Assembly: GCF_006385785.1 (NCBI RefSeq)
Contig: NZ_VFSH01000003.1
Coordinates: 124,001 to 188,000 of the forward strand
From: Streptococcus shenyangsis
GTDB taxonomy: Bacteria > Bacillota > Bacilli > Lactobacillales > Streptococcaceae
Length of the DNA: 64,000 bases
Reading direction: 5' to 3'
Shown: piece by piece, positions 51,944-61,892 of the stretch
Layout of the letters: each line of letters opens with the position of its first letter
Position numbering within the stretch: position 1 is the first letter of the stretch
Position numbers and translations under genes: made by a program
The notes under the pieces: model-generated
Seen by the model: the letters and a program-made list of their open reading frames with translations, nothing else
Told to the model about the DNA's origin: nothing
The model's database searches: none

Positions 51944-52651
51944 TTATTCAAAAATTCCAGCTAGAACATTTACTTGTCCTAATAGTAACAAGATTCCCAT
52001 TAAAATAATAAGGAAACCACCAATTTTCTTTAGTAGCATCATATGACGTTTGATTTTACTAAAATAAGGCATTACTACACCTGAAGCTAGAGCCAAAACC
52101 AAGAAAGGAATGGCCATCCCCAGAGTGTAAATAAGAGTATAAATAGCTCCTTGCCAAGCACCATTGCCTCCAGAAGCCGCAAGCGCTAAAACAGAACTTA
52201 AAACCGGACCAATACAAGGTGTCCAACCAAAGCTAAAGGTAATACCAAGTAAAAATGCTGACCAATAACGATTGGATTCTGATTTCTTGAAAGTAAAGCT
52301 TTTTTGAACCTCTAATTTCTTAAAATGAAAAATTTCCATCTGGTGAAGTCCCAAAATGATAATAATTGTTCCCATAACATATCGAAACCAATTTGCATAG
52401 AGAATATTACCAAAGTAACCTGCACCAAATCCTAGGATAAAGAAAATGAGAGAAATACCTGCAATAAAGCAAAGTGTTCGAATCAAACCTGACCAGAGAA
52501 CCTTTCTCCCAAATAAAGAAAAACTTTTTGCGCTTTCCTGATCATCCAATAAAATCCCAGCATAAACTGGCAAAAGAGGAAAAATACAAGGAGAAAAGAA
52601 GGACAAGACCCCTGCTAAAAAAACGGAGATTGAAAATATTATCGTTTCCAA
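51944..52651 (-). CDS. ccdA2: Thiol-disulfide carrier CcdA2
   Basis: Membrane protein of 235 aa with six helices; redox cysteines sit in FFSPCIFPLLP (helix 1) and FGWTPCIGPVL (helix 4). Carries electrons from cytosolic thioredoxin to Etrx2. Start METIIFSISVF with a hydrophobic first helix. Confidence 0.94.
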   Translation of the reverse strand: METIIFSISVFLAGVLSFFSPCIFPLLPVYAGILLDDQESAKSFSLFGRKVLWSGLIRTLCFIAGISLIFFILGFGAGYFGNILYANWFRYVMGTIIIILGLHQMEIFHFKKLEVQKSFTFKKSESNRYWSAFLLGITFSFGWTPCIGPVLSSVLALAASGGNGAWQGAIYTLIYTLGMAIPFLVLALASGVVMPYFSKIKRHMMLLKKIGGFLIILMGILLLLGQVNVLAGIFE

Positions 52652-52785
52652 TAAAGAACCAACTTTCTTAAGAATTTAAACCTATTGTACTATAAATGTT
52701 AAAATTTGTATCAAGTTTGCTACGGTTAGCTGTATTCACTATGACGTTATAATGAATTTGACCTAAAATAGTACACCATGGTTTC

Positions 52786-52892
52786 TATAGCAGATTGAAA
52801 TAAAATCTAGAGAAATCAATTAATTATAAAACATTATTAGAAATTGAATTGAATTTCGCATTCAAGGTGTTCGGTTTTTTCATTTCACTATA
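52786..52892. repeat. RUP element (107 bp)
   Basis: TATAGCAGATTGAAA at the left, TTTCACTATA at the right, exactly 107 bp like the others. With the terminator at 52906 it fills the ccdA2-map gap. Confidence 0.85.
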
Positions 52893-52905
52893 GATAAAAG
52901 AAAAA

Positions 52906-52944
52906 ATTGAAGAAAATTGTCCAAAGAGCCACTTTTTCTTCAAT
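52906..52944 (-). terminator. Terminator of the murA2-map operon
   Basis: ATTGAAGAAAA / TTTTCTTCAAT, 11-bp stem, T-run on the minus strand. Confidence 0.8.
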
Positions 52945-52959
52945 CTACTTTTACTTATT

Positions 52960-53820
52960 TTAATAAGTTCCTTCTTCACCTTGACTAGTCAAGATAACAG
53001 GTCCATCTTTTGTAATGACAAATTGGTGTTCATACTGACATGACAATCCACCGTCAATGGTCTTATGCGCCCAACCAGTCTTCATATCTGTATCAATTTC
53101 CCAGTCACCAGTATTGATCATTGGTTCAATGGTCAGCACCATTCCTTCACGGAGACGAAGCCCACGACCAGCAATACCATAGTTAGGAACCATTGGTTCT
53201 TCGTGCATAGTTGGGCCAACACCATGACCAACCAAATCACGCACTACACCGTAACCACGACTTTCAGCGTATTCTTGAATAGCCGCACCGATATCACCGA
53301 TACGATTTCCAACAACAGCTTGCTCAATCCCCTTATACATGGCTTCTTTAGTTACATCCATCAGATTTTTCACTTCTTCGGACGGTGTACCTACAGCATA
53401 AGCCCAACATGAGTCTGCTAAACCACCAGAATAGCTCTGAGTGTATTTTTTCATTTGTTCAACATTGTTAAAGTTTAATTTTGAGACATTCAAATCAGAT
53501 TTGGCAATTGGACCTCCCAAAACCATGTCAACCTTGAGCAAATCACCATCTTTCAAGATATAATGACGAGGGAAAGCGTGAGCCACTTCATCATTAAGAG
53601 AGCAGCAGGTAGCATAAGGATAGTCCATCATGGCACCGTCAACCCCAATCTGAAGCGGAAGGAAATTTTCTTCCTTACAACGACGGCGAACATACTCTTC
53701 TACTTCCCACATATCAACGCCAGGCTTAATCAAATCACGTAAGCCGATATGAATACTTGCTAGAAAATCACCAGCCTTGTCCATAGCTTCGATTTCACGA
53801 GCTGATTTTAATGTTATCAT
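52960..53820 (-). CDS. map: Methionine aminopeptidase type I, with streptococcal insert
   Basis: Removes the initiator Met. The protein has 286 aa, longer than the ~250-aa usual. Metal ligands are Asp in LLKVDMV, Asp in GLADSCWA, His in GHGVGPTMHEEP, Glu in TIEPMI, and a final Glu in CQYEHQFV. An insertion of about 27 residues (SKLNFNNVEQMKKYTQSYSGG region) lies between the first two Asp ligands; streptococcal MetAPs are known for this insert. Last gene of a run murA2-GNAT-CBS-map. Confidence 0.96.
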   Translation of the reverse strand: MITLKSAREIEAMDKAGDFLASIHIGLRDLIKPGVDMWEVEEYVRRRCKEENFLPLQIGVDGAMMDYPYATCCSLNDEVAHAFPRHYILKDGDLLKVDMVLGGPIAKSDLNVSKLNFNNVEQMKKYTQSYSGGLADSCWAYAVGTPSEEVKNLMDVTKEAMYKGIEQAVVGNRIGDIGAAIQEYAESRGYGVVRDLVGHGVGPTMHEEPMVPNYGIAGRGLRLREGMVLTIEPMINTGDWEIDTDMKTGWAHKTIDGGLSCQYEHQFVITKDGPVILTSQGEEGTY

Positions 53821-53835
53821 TTTTTCTCCTAGTTT

Positions 53836-55113
53836 CTAATTAATTTTAACAGTCACATTTGCTTTTGAAACAATCTGATGACCATGATAAATATCGTAAT
53901 CAATAATGGCTGATCGTCTAGTATGATGGATAATGCGTGCTTGAATGCGCAGTATATCATCTATCTGAACAGCCTGCAAAAAGTAGACTAGCATCTGCTC
54001 GATAATGAGATTGCGCCCACTATTCACAACTAAATCTTGGGTCATGTGAGTCAAGATTTCTGCCAATACACCATTAGCCAAAACACCATTTTTCTCTAGC
54101 ATAAAGGGTTCCACTGTAATGACTACTTCATCATGGTGATAAGAAAGTTTTTGACCAATCTGCTCTGAAAAAGTTGGTAAAGCAGAGACTTGGGATCGAC
54201 TCATCTTCTCCATGACATCTCGTCGTGTCACAGCTCCAAGCAAGGTTTGATTATTCCGAACAACCGGTACCATTTCAAAGTCTTCTGCGATCATCCGTTG
54301 ACTCACATTGGCAATATTTGTCGATAATCCAACTAAAAATAGACTACGAGACATGACCTTGTCAATTGTGGTGCTTGGTGACTTATCACCAGCGTCTCTC
54401 ATGGTTACAACACCAACAACAACCTGATGTTGATTAATAACTGGAAAACGACTGCTTCGATTCTTACGTACCAAGTCCAAATAATCTTTAACGGTGTCGG
54501 TCTCTCTCAGAAAACCATATTCATGACTCGGACGGTAAAGTTTCTCAACTGTCAGAATATCAGTCTTGATTTGAACATTTGACAAGGCTTTATTAATCAT
54601 GGTCGCGACAGTGAAAGTGTCATGTTTGCTTCTTAAAACTGGAATCCCTTTTTGATTGGCCAGTTTAAGCACATCATCATGAACATGAAAACCACCTGTA
54701 ACCAAAACGGCATTTTCATTTTCCAGCGCTAGTAATTGGATACGGGTCCGGTCTCCGACAATCAAGAGTCCCCCATCATGAAGGTAAGACAAGATATTTT
54801 GTTCAGTCATAGCACCGATTGAGAACTTACTAAATTCTCTTTCTAAACCTTCTTGCCCAGCCAGAACCTCAGAAGAAGTCACTTCTGCAATTTCAGCAAA
54901 AGTTAATCTTTCAATAGCAACTTTCTGAGATTTAACACGGATAGTACCACTTCTTGGACGAGTCTCTACAATTCCACGATTTTCAGCTTCCTTGATAGCG
55001 CGATAGGCCGTTCCATCACTGACTCCCAGATGGTTGGAAATACTACGAACACTAACCCTCTTTCCGACAGGTAATTCTTCCAAATAGCTTAGAATTTCCT
55101 GATGCTTACTCAT
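53836..55113 (-). CDS. HTH-DRTGG-CBS-thioesterase-fold regulator (YtoI-like)
   Basis: Protein of 425 aa. N-terminal GntR-type helix-turn-helix (VRSISNHLGVSDGTAYRAIKEAENRG), then a DRTGG domain (about 70-185), two CBS domains (about 195-310, ending VVRNNQTLLGAVTRRDVMEKM) and a C-terminal hotdog/MaoC-like fold (about 320-425). CBS pairs usually sense adenine nucleotides, so it may be a ligand-controlled regulator; the target is unknown. Overlaps the GNAT gene by 8 nt and is followed by map after 15 nt. Confidence 0.87.
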   Translation of the reverse strand: MSKHQEILSYLEELPVGKRVSVRSISNHLGVSDGTAYRAIKEAENRGIVETRPRSGTIRVKSQKVAIERLTFAEIAEVTSSEVLAGQEGLEREFSKFSIGAMTEQNILSYLHDGGLLIVGDRTRIQLLALENENAVLVTGGFHVHDDVLKLANQKGIPVLRSKHDTFTVATMINKALSNVQIKTDILTVEKLYRPSHEYGFLRETDTVKDYLDLVRKNRSSRFPVINQHQVVVGVVTMRDAGDKSPSTTIDKVMSRSLFLVGLSTNIANVSQRMIAEDFEMVPVVRNNQTLLGAVTRRDVMEKMSRSQVSALPTFSEQIGQKLSYHHDEVVITVEPFMLEKNGVLANGVLAEILTHMTQDLVVNSGRNLIIEQMLVYFLQAVQIDDILRIQARIIHHTRRSAIIDYDIYHGHQIVSKANVTVKIN

Positions 55114-55657
55114 TGAATTCTCCTTTTACATACCGAAATTCAAGATAATCCCGCATTTTTCTTGTGTAGCGATCACTTCCCTTAAACTGACGGAACAAAC
55201 TAAATCCAGACTTAAGGGCAACCTTTTGACTTGCTTCATTTTCGAGGTGGGTAATAATGGACAATTGTTTTAAACCAAATTCTTCAAAAGAAAGTTGACA
55301 AATTTTTCTAACAACCTCTGTCATAAATCCTTGCGACCAAGCATCTTTTCTCAAAAAATAGCCAAGCTCTGCTTCTTTTTTGATTTCATCTAACTTCTCA
55401 AATTTAATAGAACCAATCATTTGTTGATTTTTCTGGTCACAAATTGCCCACACTCCCAAAGGGGACTTCATAAAGTAATTGGCCAGTGCATATTGACTTT
55501 CTTCCAGACTTGCCTGAGTTGGGAAAATAAATTGAAGATTTTCTGGATTTGAAGCTATCTGGTGGAAGTCCTGACTATCACTAAAAAAGAAAGGACGCAA
55601 ATACAAGCGATCCGTTTCAAAAAAAGAAAACATTGCTAATTTGGTCCAAATATTCAT
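55106..55657 (-). CDS. GNAT-family acetyltransferase (RimJ/RimL-like)
   Basis: Protein of 183 aa with the RimJ/RimL pattern: ETDRLYLRPF at the start, ELGYFLRKDAWSQGFMTEVV holding the acetyl-CoA loop, and HLENEASQKVALKSGF near the end. Acceptor unknown. I use the ATG at 55657 behind GAGG; a GTG lies two codons upstream. It shares 8 nt with the CBS gene and follows murA2 after 15 nt. Confidence 0.85.
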   Translation of the reverse strand: MNIWTKLAMFSFFETDRLYLRPFFFSDSQDFHQIASNPENLQFIFPTQASLEESQYALANYFMKSPLGVWAICDQKNQQMIGSIKFEKLDEIKKEAELGYFLRKDAWSQGFMTEVVRKICQLSFEEFGLKQLSIITHLENEASQKVALKSGFSLFRQFKGSDRYTRKMRDYLEFRYVKGEFNE

Positions 55658-55672
55658 AAACACCTCTACGGT

Positions 55673-56932
55673 TTAATCCTCAACAAGTGTAATATCCGCT
55701 CCTAGATTACGTAATTTTTCAATAATATCAGAATAACCACGTAAGATAAACTCGATATTTGTAATTTCAGTTTTACCTTCAGCCATGAGCCCAGCAATGA
55801 CTAGTGCAGCCCCAGCTCGTAGGTCGGTCGCTTTAACACTTGCCCCACGCAAATCACGTCCACCTGTATACAAAATATGACCATTTGTTGTCGAAATGTC
55901 CGCATCCATCTTTGCTAGTTCAAAAACATGATTTACACGTTTTTCGTAAATCGTATCGACAATTGTACCACGACCATTCGCTCTTAGTAAAAGTGGGGTA
56001 ATCGGTTGTTGCAAATCAGTTGCAAAGCCTGGGTAAGGAGCTGTCTTAATATTGATTGCTTTCAAATTAGACTGCTCTTCGACAAAAATGCTGTCTTCAG
56101 ATACAGTCATTCTCACTCCCATTTCTTCCAGCTTAGCAATAAATCCTTCTAGGTGTTCGTAAAGAACATTATTTATACGAATCCCCTTGCCGACTGCAGC
56201 AGCTAAAGAAATATATGTTCCAGCTTCGATACGGTCTGGAATCACCTGATGACGGGTTCCATGTAATCTTTCAACACCATCAATAATGATGATATTAGTT
56301 CCTGCACCACGGATATGGGCACCCATATTATTCAAGAGGGTAGCTACATCAATAATTTCAGGTTCACGGGCTGCATTTTCAATAATAGTACGACCATTCG
56401 CTTTAACCGCAGCAATCATCGTATTAATCGTCGCACCGACACTAACTGTATCCATGTAAATACTTGCACCGTGAAGTCCTGTATCTTTGGCAGATAACTT
56501 CATGTTATCTCCCTCGTAGCTAACAGTAGCCCCCATAGCTTCAAAAGCCTTAAGGTGTAGGTCAATCGGGCGAGGACCAAGGTCACACCCTCCAGGCAAG
56601 CCAACTGTGGCTTCACCAAAGCGACCTAAAAGACTTCCATAAAAATAATAAGATGCACGAAGACTATTGATTTTTCCATAAGGCATTGGAATATTTTGAA
56701 CACCTCTTGGGTCAATCTCCAATACATCGTCATAACGCTTTACAGTAGCTCCCATCAATTCCATGATTTCGACAAGACTGGCTACATCCGAGATATCTGG
56801 AACGCAATCCAAAGTCACCACATCATCAGCCAATATAATAGCTGGAATTAAGGCCACAACGCTATTTTTAGCACCACTAATAGTGATTTCACCTTGTAGT
56901 GGTAATCCACCATTGATAACAATTTTTCTCAT
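55673..56932 (-). CDS. murA2: UDP-N-acetylglucosamine 1-carboxyvinyltransferase, MurA2/MurZ paralogue
   Basis: First committed step of peptidoglycan synthesis: transfers enolpyruvate from PEP to UDP-GlcNAc. The protein has 419 aa; Lys22-Asn23 (ISGAKNSV), the fosfomycin-target Cys116 in [12 protein letters not shown], and the Asp in ATDLQQP are all present. Streptococci have two MurA enzymes; the 419-aa length and neighbours point to the MurA2/MurZ copy. First gene of a four-gene run. Confidence 0.94.
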   Translation of the reverse strand: MRKIVINGGLPLQGEITISGAKNSVVALIPAIILADDVVTLDCVPDISDVASLVEIMELMGATVKRYDDVLEIDPRGVQNIPMPYGKINSLRASYYFYGSLLGRFGEATVGLPGGCDLGPRPIDLHLKAFEAMGATVSYEGDNMKLSAKDTGLHGASIYMDTVSVGATINTMIAAVKANGRTIIENAAREPEIIDVATLLNNMGAHIRGAGTNIIIIDGVERLHGTRHQVIPDRIEAGTYISLAAAVGKGIRINNVLYEHLEGFIAKLEEMGVRMTVSEDSIFVEEQSNLKAINIKTAPYPGFATDLQQPITPLLLRANGRGTIVDTIYEKRVNHVFELAKMDADISTTNGHILYTGGRDLRGASVKATDLRAGAALVIAGLMAEGKTEITNIEFILRGYSDIIEKLRNLGADITLVED

Positions 56933-56982
56933 TCTAAGTTTTTAATACTCTTTCAAGATTTCTAATAAGGTCTTTAAAATAA

Positions 56983-56991
56983 ATTATATCA
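56983..56991 (-). promoter_or_regulatory. murA2 extended -10 promoter
   Basis: Minus strand TGATATAAT, about 50 nt before the murA2 ATG. Confidence 0.65.
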
Positions 56992-57021
56992 TAAATGCAA
57001 CCTTTTTTCCATCCTTTTCAA

Positions 57022-57890
57022 TTTTATAGTTGCTTAGTTTTAAACAAAAGCTATGATATATAGTACTGATTTTAAGCAAGGAGCATTAGATTACATCAAA
57101 GAGGGACACCGCCATGTCGAAGCATCTAAAGTTTTTGATGTTGGCGTCAGAACTCTCTTCACGTGGGAAAAGAAAGACGCAAACAAGGACACTTAGAGCG
57201 GAGAAAGCGAGTCGTCAAAAAGCGGAAGATTACTTTAGAGGAATTGAAAGCCTTTGTAGAGGCTCATCCAGACACTTTTTTACGGGAAATTGTGGCACAT
57301 TTTGATTGTGTTGTTCCTTCAGTATGGGCAGCTTTAAAGCAGATTCATGTCACTTTAAAAAATGACGACTAGCTTTAAGGAAAAAAATCCAGAGAAAGTC
57401 GCTGAGTTTCTTGATATTTTGGATAACCTAAAAGATTTACCAGTCGTATATATTGATGAAACAGGAGTCGACCGCTACTTCTATCGTCCTTATGCACGGG
57501 CTCCTAGAGGGGAAAAAGTCTATGAAAAGATTAGCGGACTTCAATTGTTGCAGGACAAGTAGACGGAGAGTTTATAGCTTCTATGATTTACAAGGAAAGT
57601 ATGACGAGTAATTTCTTTGTGGAGTGGTTCAAAACGCAACTTCTACCTGTTTTGAAGAGCCCTCATGTCATTGTCATGGACAATGCTAGTTTTCATCCTA
57701 AGAACATTTTGGATGAGCTTTGCATTCAAGATAAGAACTTTTTCTTACCTCTACCACCTTATTCACCAGATTTGAATCCTATTGAGCCAGCTTGGGCTAT
57801 CTTGAAAAAGAAAGTGATGGATTTATTAAGGGAAGTTCCAAATATTTTTGAATGTTTGAAACGCTTTTTTAAAACTAAATGACTATAAAA
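57022..57890 (+). mobile_element. Decayed IS630-family element
   Basis: Terminal inverted repeats TTTTATAGTnnnTTAGTTTTAAA at the left (57022) and its complement at the right (to 57890) bracket one transposase region; TA next to the ends fits IS630 target choice. The transposase stop lies inside the right repeat. Confidence 0.85.
57053..57882 (+). pseudogene. IS630-family transposase, frameshifted
   Basis: The start is ATG at 57053 (MIYSTDFKQGALDYIKEGH). Three frameshifts (near 57180, 57365 and 57550) split it into four frames. The DDE residues remain: Asp in VVYIDETGVD, Asp in VIVMDNASFH, and Glu in SPDLNPIEPAW. No complete protein can be made. Confidence 0.9.
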
Positions 57891-57893
57891 GTA

Positions 57894-57940
57894 AAAAAGC
57901 TTTAAATCAAGGAGTTTAGACTATTGATTTAAAGCTTTTT
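57894..57940. terminator. Bidirectional terminator right of the IS630 element
   Basis: AAAAAGCTTTAAATCAA / TTGATTTAAAGCTTTTT, a perfect 17-bp stem with a 13-nt loop. Confidence 0.88.
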
Positions 57941-58038
57941 GCTTATTCCTAATCTTTTGTAGAATACTATTAGCCATGTACAAAAAAATCCTATTTCTAT
58001 AAATGTGTAAGAAACTATTACCTTATTAGCTAAGTACC

Positions 58039-58311
58039 TCACCAAAACCATCCTTCATTATCGTCAATGGCTTGGGCTTCTTTGCGTTTTCGTGGACCTG
58101 TTCCGTACATTTCTGCTTCGATCTCTTCCTTGGTTGGCATGATAGAAGCTAGGATGATATAGATAATCACGCCAAGTCCAAAGTTTGCGACTGTAAAAAT
58201 AGCAAATAGAAAACGAACAAGGGTAACATCAAAGTTCCACTTGTCTGACAAACCTGCCAGAACTCCTGAAATCATACGATTTCGTCTCATTTTATAAAAT
58301 TTACTGTTCAT
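58039..58311 (-). CDS. PspC-domain membrane protein
   Basis: Protein of 90 aa: FYKMRRNRMISGVLAGLSDKWNFD is the PspC domain hallmark, followed by one membrane helix (about 30-55) and a basic/acidic tail. Start chosen at ATG 58311 with AGAGGAA in front. Role in envelope stress is presumed from family. Confidence 0.88.
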   Translation of the reverse strand: MNSKFYKMRRNRMISGVLAGLSDKWNFDVTLVRFLFAIFTVANFGLGVIIYIILASIMPTKEEIEAEMYGTGPRKRKEAQAIDDNEGWFW

Positions 58312-58369
58312 GATATTTCCTCTTTCTGCTAGGTTAGTCATAGTATATCACGGGTAGGCTCGGCTTTCA

Positions 58370-58819
58370 TCAGTCCTCAGGCTGATTTACTAGTAGCAAT
58401 TTACCTCGACAAAGTCCACAGCGATAGCGTTTGGTATCAATCCTTCGCTTGCGATGATAACTTTGCTGGCAGGATTGGCAACGATAGAGCTTGCTTGGCT
58501 TGGCGTTACTATTGGGCAAGGATGGAACAAAGCGTAATCCATCCACTGCTTTCAAAAGTTCCTTAAAATCTAGATCCTTGTGTTGATAGCCCTTCCCTTG
58601 AAAATAGAGGTGATAATGACAGAGTTCATGTCGGACAATTTTCCTAAAAACATCCAACCCCAATTCCTGATAAACTTTGGGATTAAAATCCAAATGCCCA
58701 TCTTTTGGGAAAAACCGCCCACCTGTCGAACGTAGACGCCTATTCCACTGGACATGATGGATAAAAGGTCTGCCGAAGTCTTCTAGTGAAACCTGTTTAA
58801 CGTAATCAGTCAGTTTCAT
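58370..58819 (-). CDS. SprT-like zinc metalloprotein
   Basis: Protein of 149 aa. HELCH in [13 protein letters not shown] is a zincin site, and a C-terminal Cys-x2-Cys pair twice (CQSC, CGLC) makes a zinc ribbon. The start, [14 protein letters not shown], overlaps the tex stop by 14 nt, so it is translated with tex. SprT-like proteins are poorly understood in bacteria. Confidence 0.9.
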   Translation of the reverse strand: MKLTDYVKQVSLEDFGRPFIHHVQWNRRLRSTGGRFFPKDGHLDFNPKVYQELGLDVFRKIVRHELCHYHLYFQGKGYQHKDLDFKELLKAVDGLRFVPSLPNSNAKPSKLYRCQSCQQSYHRKRRIDTKRYRCGLCRGKLLLVNQPED

Positions 58820-60935
58820 TTGGAGCGAGAAGCGACAGATTGACTTTTTCACGTTCAGTATCGATTTTCTTAACCCAAACCGTTACCAAATCTCCGACTG
58901 ACACCACTTGGCTTGGGTGTTTGATAAATTTGCGACTCATATGCGAAATGTGAATCAAGCCGTCTTCGTGAATTCCAATGTCAACGAAGGCACCAAAGTC
59001 AACTACATTACGCACCACACCCTCTAGCTTCTGACCAACCACTAAATCCTTGATATCTAGGACATCTTGGCGAAGCACAGGTGCGTCAAAGGAATCACGG
59101 AAATCTCGACCTGGTTTGAGAAGGTCTGCAATGATATCTTTAAGGGTTTCTGGACCAAGGTCTAGCTCTTGCGCCATATCTTTGATTGAAAGGGACTTGA
59201 GTTTACTTTGGACTTCTTCATTCAAGTCTGTAATGTCCAAACGTTTGAAAAGTTCCTTAACGGCGGCGTAATTTTCTGGGTGAACTCCTGTGTTATCAAG
59301 GATATTGCTACTTTCAGGGATACGGAGGAAACCAGCTGCCTGTTCAAAGGCCTTGGCCCCCAGACGAGGAACTTTCTTGATTTGGGCGCGTGAAGTGATT
59401 TTTCCCTCTTCCTCACGGTATTTGACAATATTTTCAGAAATAGTTTTATTAAGTCCAGCGACATGGGAAAGAAGAGCTGGGCTGGCTGTATTGACATTGA
59501 CACCGACTTGGTTAACCACTGTATCGACAACAAAGTCCAGACTTTCAGAAAGTTTCTTCTGGCTGACATCATGCTGGTACTGGCCGACACCGATTGACTT
59601 AGGATCGATTTTGACCAATTCCGCAAGGGGATCTTGCAAACGACGGGCGATAGAGATGGCTGAGCGTTTTTCAACGGTCAAATCTGGAAACTCCTGACGA
59701 GCAAGTTCGCTGGCAGAATAGACAGAAGCACCACTTTCATTGACGATAACATAGCTAACTCCTGAGAAATCTTTCAGAACTTCCACCACAAAAGCTTCAC
59801 TTTCACGACTGGCCGTTCCATTTCCGATAGCAATAATCTCTACACCGTATTGACCAATCAAGTCTGCCAGATCTTTCTTAGCTTCTTCGATTTGACGAGC
59901 AGAGGCTGGTTTGACAGGATAAATGACCTGAGTTGTCAGCATTTTCCCAGTTGCATCAACGACAGCTAGCTTGGCACCTGTACGAAAGGCAGGGTCAAAT
60001 CCAAGAACCACGCGCCCTTTCAATGGAGCAACCAAGAGGAGATTGCGCAGGTTGTCAGAAAAGAGTTGGATAGCTCCTTCTTCTGCTTTTTCAGTCAATT
60101 CTGTCCGAATACGGCGCTCGATAGCAGGCAAGACCTTTTTCTTAACCGATTGCTGAACAACTTCATCAATATAGGCGTTTTTCACCTTAAAACGAGTTGC
60201 AAAGAAGGCAAGGATACGGTCCGTCGCATGTTCAAAACCGACCTTCAAGACACCTAGCTTCTCCCCACGATTGAGGGCTAAGGTACGATAACCTTGCATA
60301 TTTCCAACCGTCTCTGAAAAATCATAATAAATCTGAAAAACCTGCTTTTCATCAAGACTTTCATTCTTGACTTGAGAAGTGAGTTTAGAGTGTCTCAGCA
60401 CCTCCTGATAAGTCATGGCGCGCAGTGTCACATCTTCCGATAAGGCTTCGACCAAGATATCAACTGCACCAGCCAAAGCTTCCTTACCAGTCATAAATCC
60501 TTCACAGACAAACTTCTCAGCTTCTTTCTCTAAGTCAGCTACATTCTGCAAAATCAGGCGAGCAAGAGGAAAGAGTCCTGCTTCACGGGCAATTGTTGCC
60601 TTGGTTCGACGTTTCTCCTTGTATGGAAGATAGAGTTCTTCAACATCTGCTAGTTTTTCGGCAGCTAAGATAGCTTCTTCCAATTCCTTTGTTAGCTTTC
60701 CTTGTTCTTGAATCTTAGCCAAAACAGCTTCCTTACGGTAATTGAGGTTGGTCAGGCTTTTATCCAAGTCAATAATGGCCTTAATCGCCACCTCATCCAG
60801 ACTACCAGTCATGTCCTTGCGATAACGCGCGATAAAGGGAATAGTCGCCCCTTCGGCAGTCAAACTTAGAACAGTATCAATTTGCTTTAACGTCACTCCC
60901 AAATCTTGGGAGATTTTTTCATATTTTTTATCCAT
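58806..60935 (-). CDS. tex: Tex family S1 RNA-binding transcription factor
   Basis: RNA-binding protein of 709 aa. N-terminal HTH-like part ([16 protein letters not shown]), a YqgF/RNase-H-like domain ([18 protein letters not shown] at about 325), helix-hairpin-helix ([17 protein letters not shown]), and a C-terminal S1 domain ([29 protein letters not shown]). I use the ATG at 60935; longer forms include the promoter. Its ATG sits exactly 6 nt after TATAAT, suggesting a leaderless mRNA. Confidence 0.96.
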   Translation of the reverse strand: MDKKYEKISQDLGVTLKQIDTVLSLTAEGATIPFIARYRKDMTGSLDEVAIKAIIDLDKSLTNLNYRKEAVLAKIQEQGKLTKELEEAILAAEKLADVEELYLPYKEKRRTKATIAREAGLFPLARLILQNVADLEKEAEKFVCEGFMTGKEALAGAVDILVEALSEDVTLRAMTYQEVLRHSKLTSQVKNESLDEKQVFQIYYDFSETVGNMQGYRTLALNRGEKLGVLKVGFEHATDRILAFFATRFKVKNAYIDEVVQQSVKKKVLPAIERRIRTELTEKAEEGAIQLFSDNLRNLLLVAPLKGRVVLGFDPAFRTGAKLAVVDATGKMLTTQVIYPVKPASARQIEEAKKDLADLIGQYGVEIIAIGNGTASRESEAFVVEVLKDFSGVSYVIVNESGASVYSASELARQEFPDLTVEKRSAISIARRLQDPLAELVKIDPKSIGVGQYQHDVSQKKLSESLDFVVDTVVNQVGVNVNTASPALLSHVAGLNKTISENIVKYREEEGKITSRAQIKKVPRLGAKAFEQAAGFLRIPESSNILDNTGVHPENYAAVKELFKRLDITDLNEEVQSKLKSLSIKDMAQELDLGPETLKDIIADLLKPGRDFRDSFDAPVLRQDVLDIKDLVVGQKLEGVVRNVVDFGAFVDIGIHEDGLIHISHMSRKFIKHPSQVVSVGDLVTVWVKKIDTEREKVNLSLLAPNETD

Positions 60936-60941
60936 GAATCT

Positions 60942-60950
60942 ATTATACCA
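60942..60950 (-). promoter_or_regulatory. tex extended -10 promoter
   Basis: Minus strand TGGTATAAT, followed by AGATTC and the ATG. The -35 at standard spacing is poor. Confidence 0.6.
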
Positions 60951-61216
60951 CAAGCTAAACATTTCAAATTAGCTCTTACAATTTTAAAACATAAGTTGGT
61001 GAATAAATTTGCTTCATTTCAATATTCTATTTATTGAGAAGGTTGCAATTTAATTCTAATAGTTTACAAAAGAATCTATGAGTAATTTCACTGTTTTTAT
61101 TTTTTACAAAACGCTTTATAAAGCTATTTGTTGAAGTTAACGAATCAATTTTCAGAGCAAATAAAAATCGCAAGCCTAAGCCTGCGGTGGGGATAATCTT
61201 TTTTGAAATTTTTAAA

Positions 61217-61342
61217 CAAAAAAGGAGCATTTAAGCTCCCTCCTTTGAAATAACGGACACTTGGCTGGTCGGTGTACCCAGCATCTCAGATACCTTTTTC
61301 AAGGTGCGGCAGGAACCTTTCTGCCCTCAAATGTCTCTCGTT
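61217..61342 (-). ncRNA. Candidate structured small RNA with own promoter and terminator
   Basis: About 126 nt. Minus-strand helices: P1 GACATTTG (61335-61328) with CAAGTGTC (61263-61256) closes a multi-branch loop. Inside are P2 GGCAG/CTGCC (61308-61325), P3 ACCTT-GAAA-AAGGT (61292-61305), P4 ATCT-G-AGAT (61283-61291) and P5 GCTGG/CCAGC (61264-61282). An intrinsic terminator GGGAGC...GCTCC with TTTTTT follows (61240-61218). The layout resembles a riboswitch or stand-alone regulatory RNA. I do not recognise it; Rfam families known in streptococci (for instance the asd motif) should be compared. Confidence 0.65.
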
Positions 61343-61348
61343 AACTTT

Positions 61349-61377
61349 ATTCTAGCACTATCTACTTTTTTGGTCAA
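61349..61377 (-). promoter_or_regulatory. Promoter of the 61.2-kb RNA
   Basis: Minus strand: TTGACC, 17-nt spacer, TAGAAT with TGC (extended -10). The expected first base is near 61342. It overlaps the 3' end of the broken PBECR gene. Confidence 0.75.
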
Positions 61378-61739
61378 GCTTTCTCAATCTACCAGACTTG
61401 ATACGACTTTGTAACTTGAAATCTTGTAAGCGATACATGGTCGGAACATAAAAGAAATCGCCGCTTTTATGTAACTTGATGGCAACAAGAACATTATCAT
61501 CAAATCTTTTTACGTATTCAAAACTAGCATCTTTCTCTCGTGGATTGACCCCAACGAAATCTGGGTTCCTTAGTATGAGTTCCAGGTCTTCAATATGATG
61601 AATCACATCATTGTGATGGCGTTTTATCATATGGCTTCTCAAACCGTCTTTGTTGACCTTTATGTCGCTCGCTTCAAGAACAATATCAAAAAATTTTTTA
61701 CTTCATCGGTAACCTGACCGATTTTTTAGTGTTCCATCA
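61358..61739 (-). pseudogene. Broken PBECR-like protein gene
   Basis: A ribosome site GGAGGAA precedes ATG ATG at 61739-61734. The reading frame shows MMEH, then a stop, KIGQVTDEVKNF, and then a frame change in a run of six T; the rest continues as FDIVLEASDIKVNKDG to the end LRKLDQKSR. The C-part (IKRHHNDVIHHIEDLELILRNPDFVG) is a phage-type PBECR (barnase/EndoU/colicin-like RNase superfamily) domain, as far as I can judge. One missing T and one stop codon disable it; sequencing errors cannot be excluded. Confidence 0.7.
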
Positions 61740-61856
61740 TTTCCTCCGTTATTCCACAACTATTATATCACAATTATGGTGTATATTAGGATATATCAAG
61801 CTCTATTATTCGTTAGATACTCAATTTTAACTTTTTCCTTTTCCCAAAAATAATAG

Positions 61857-61862
61857 TATAAT
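61857..61862 (+). promoter_or_regulatory. Promoter -10 of the small ORF/permease operon
   Basis: TATAAT, 30 nt before the ATG at 61893. The -35 is poor. Confidence 0.5.
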
Positions 61863-61892
61863 AGAGGTAGAATTTAGAATCGAGGTACACCT

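Noticed and set aside
61027..61230. Minus-strand 67-aa ORF
   Set aside because: No ribosome site or recognisable features, low complexity, and it begins at the terminator of the small RNA.
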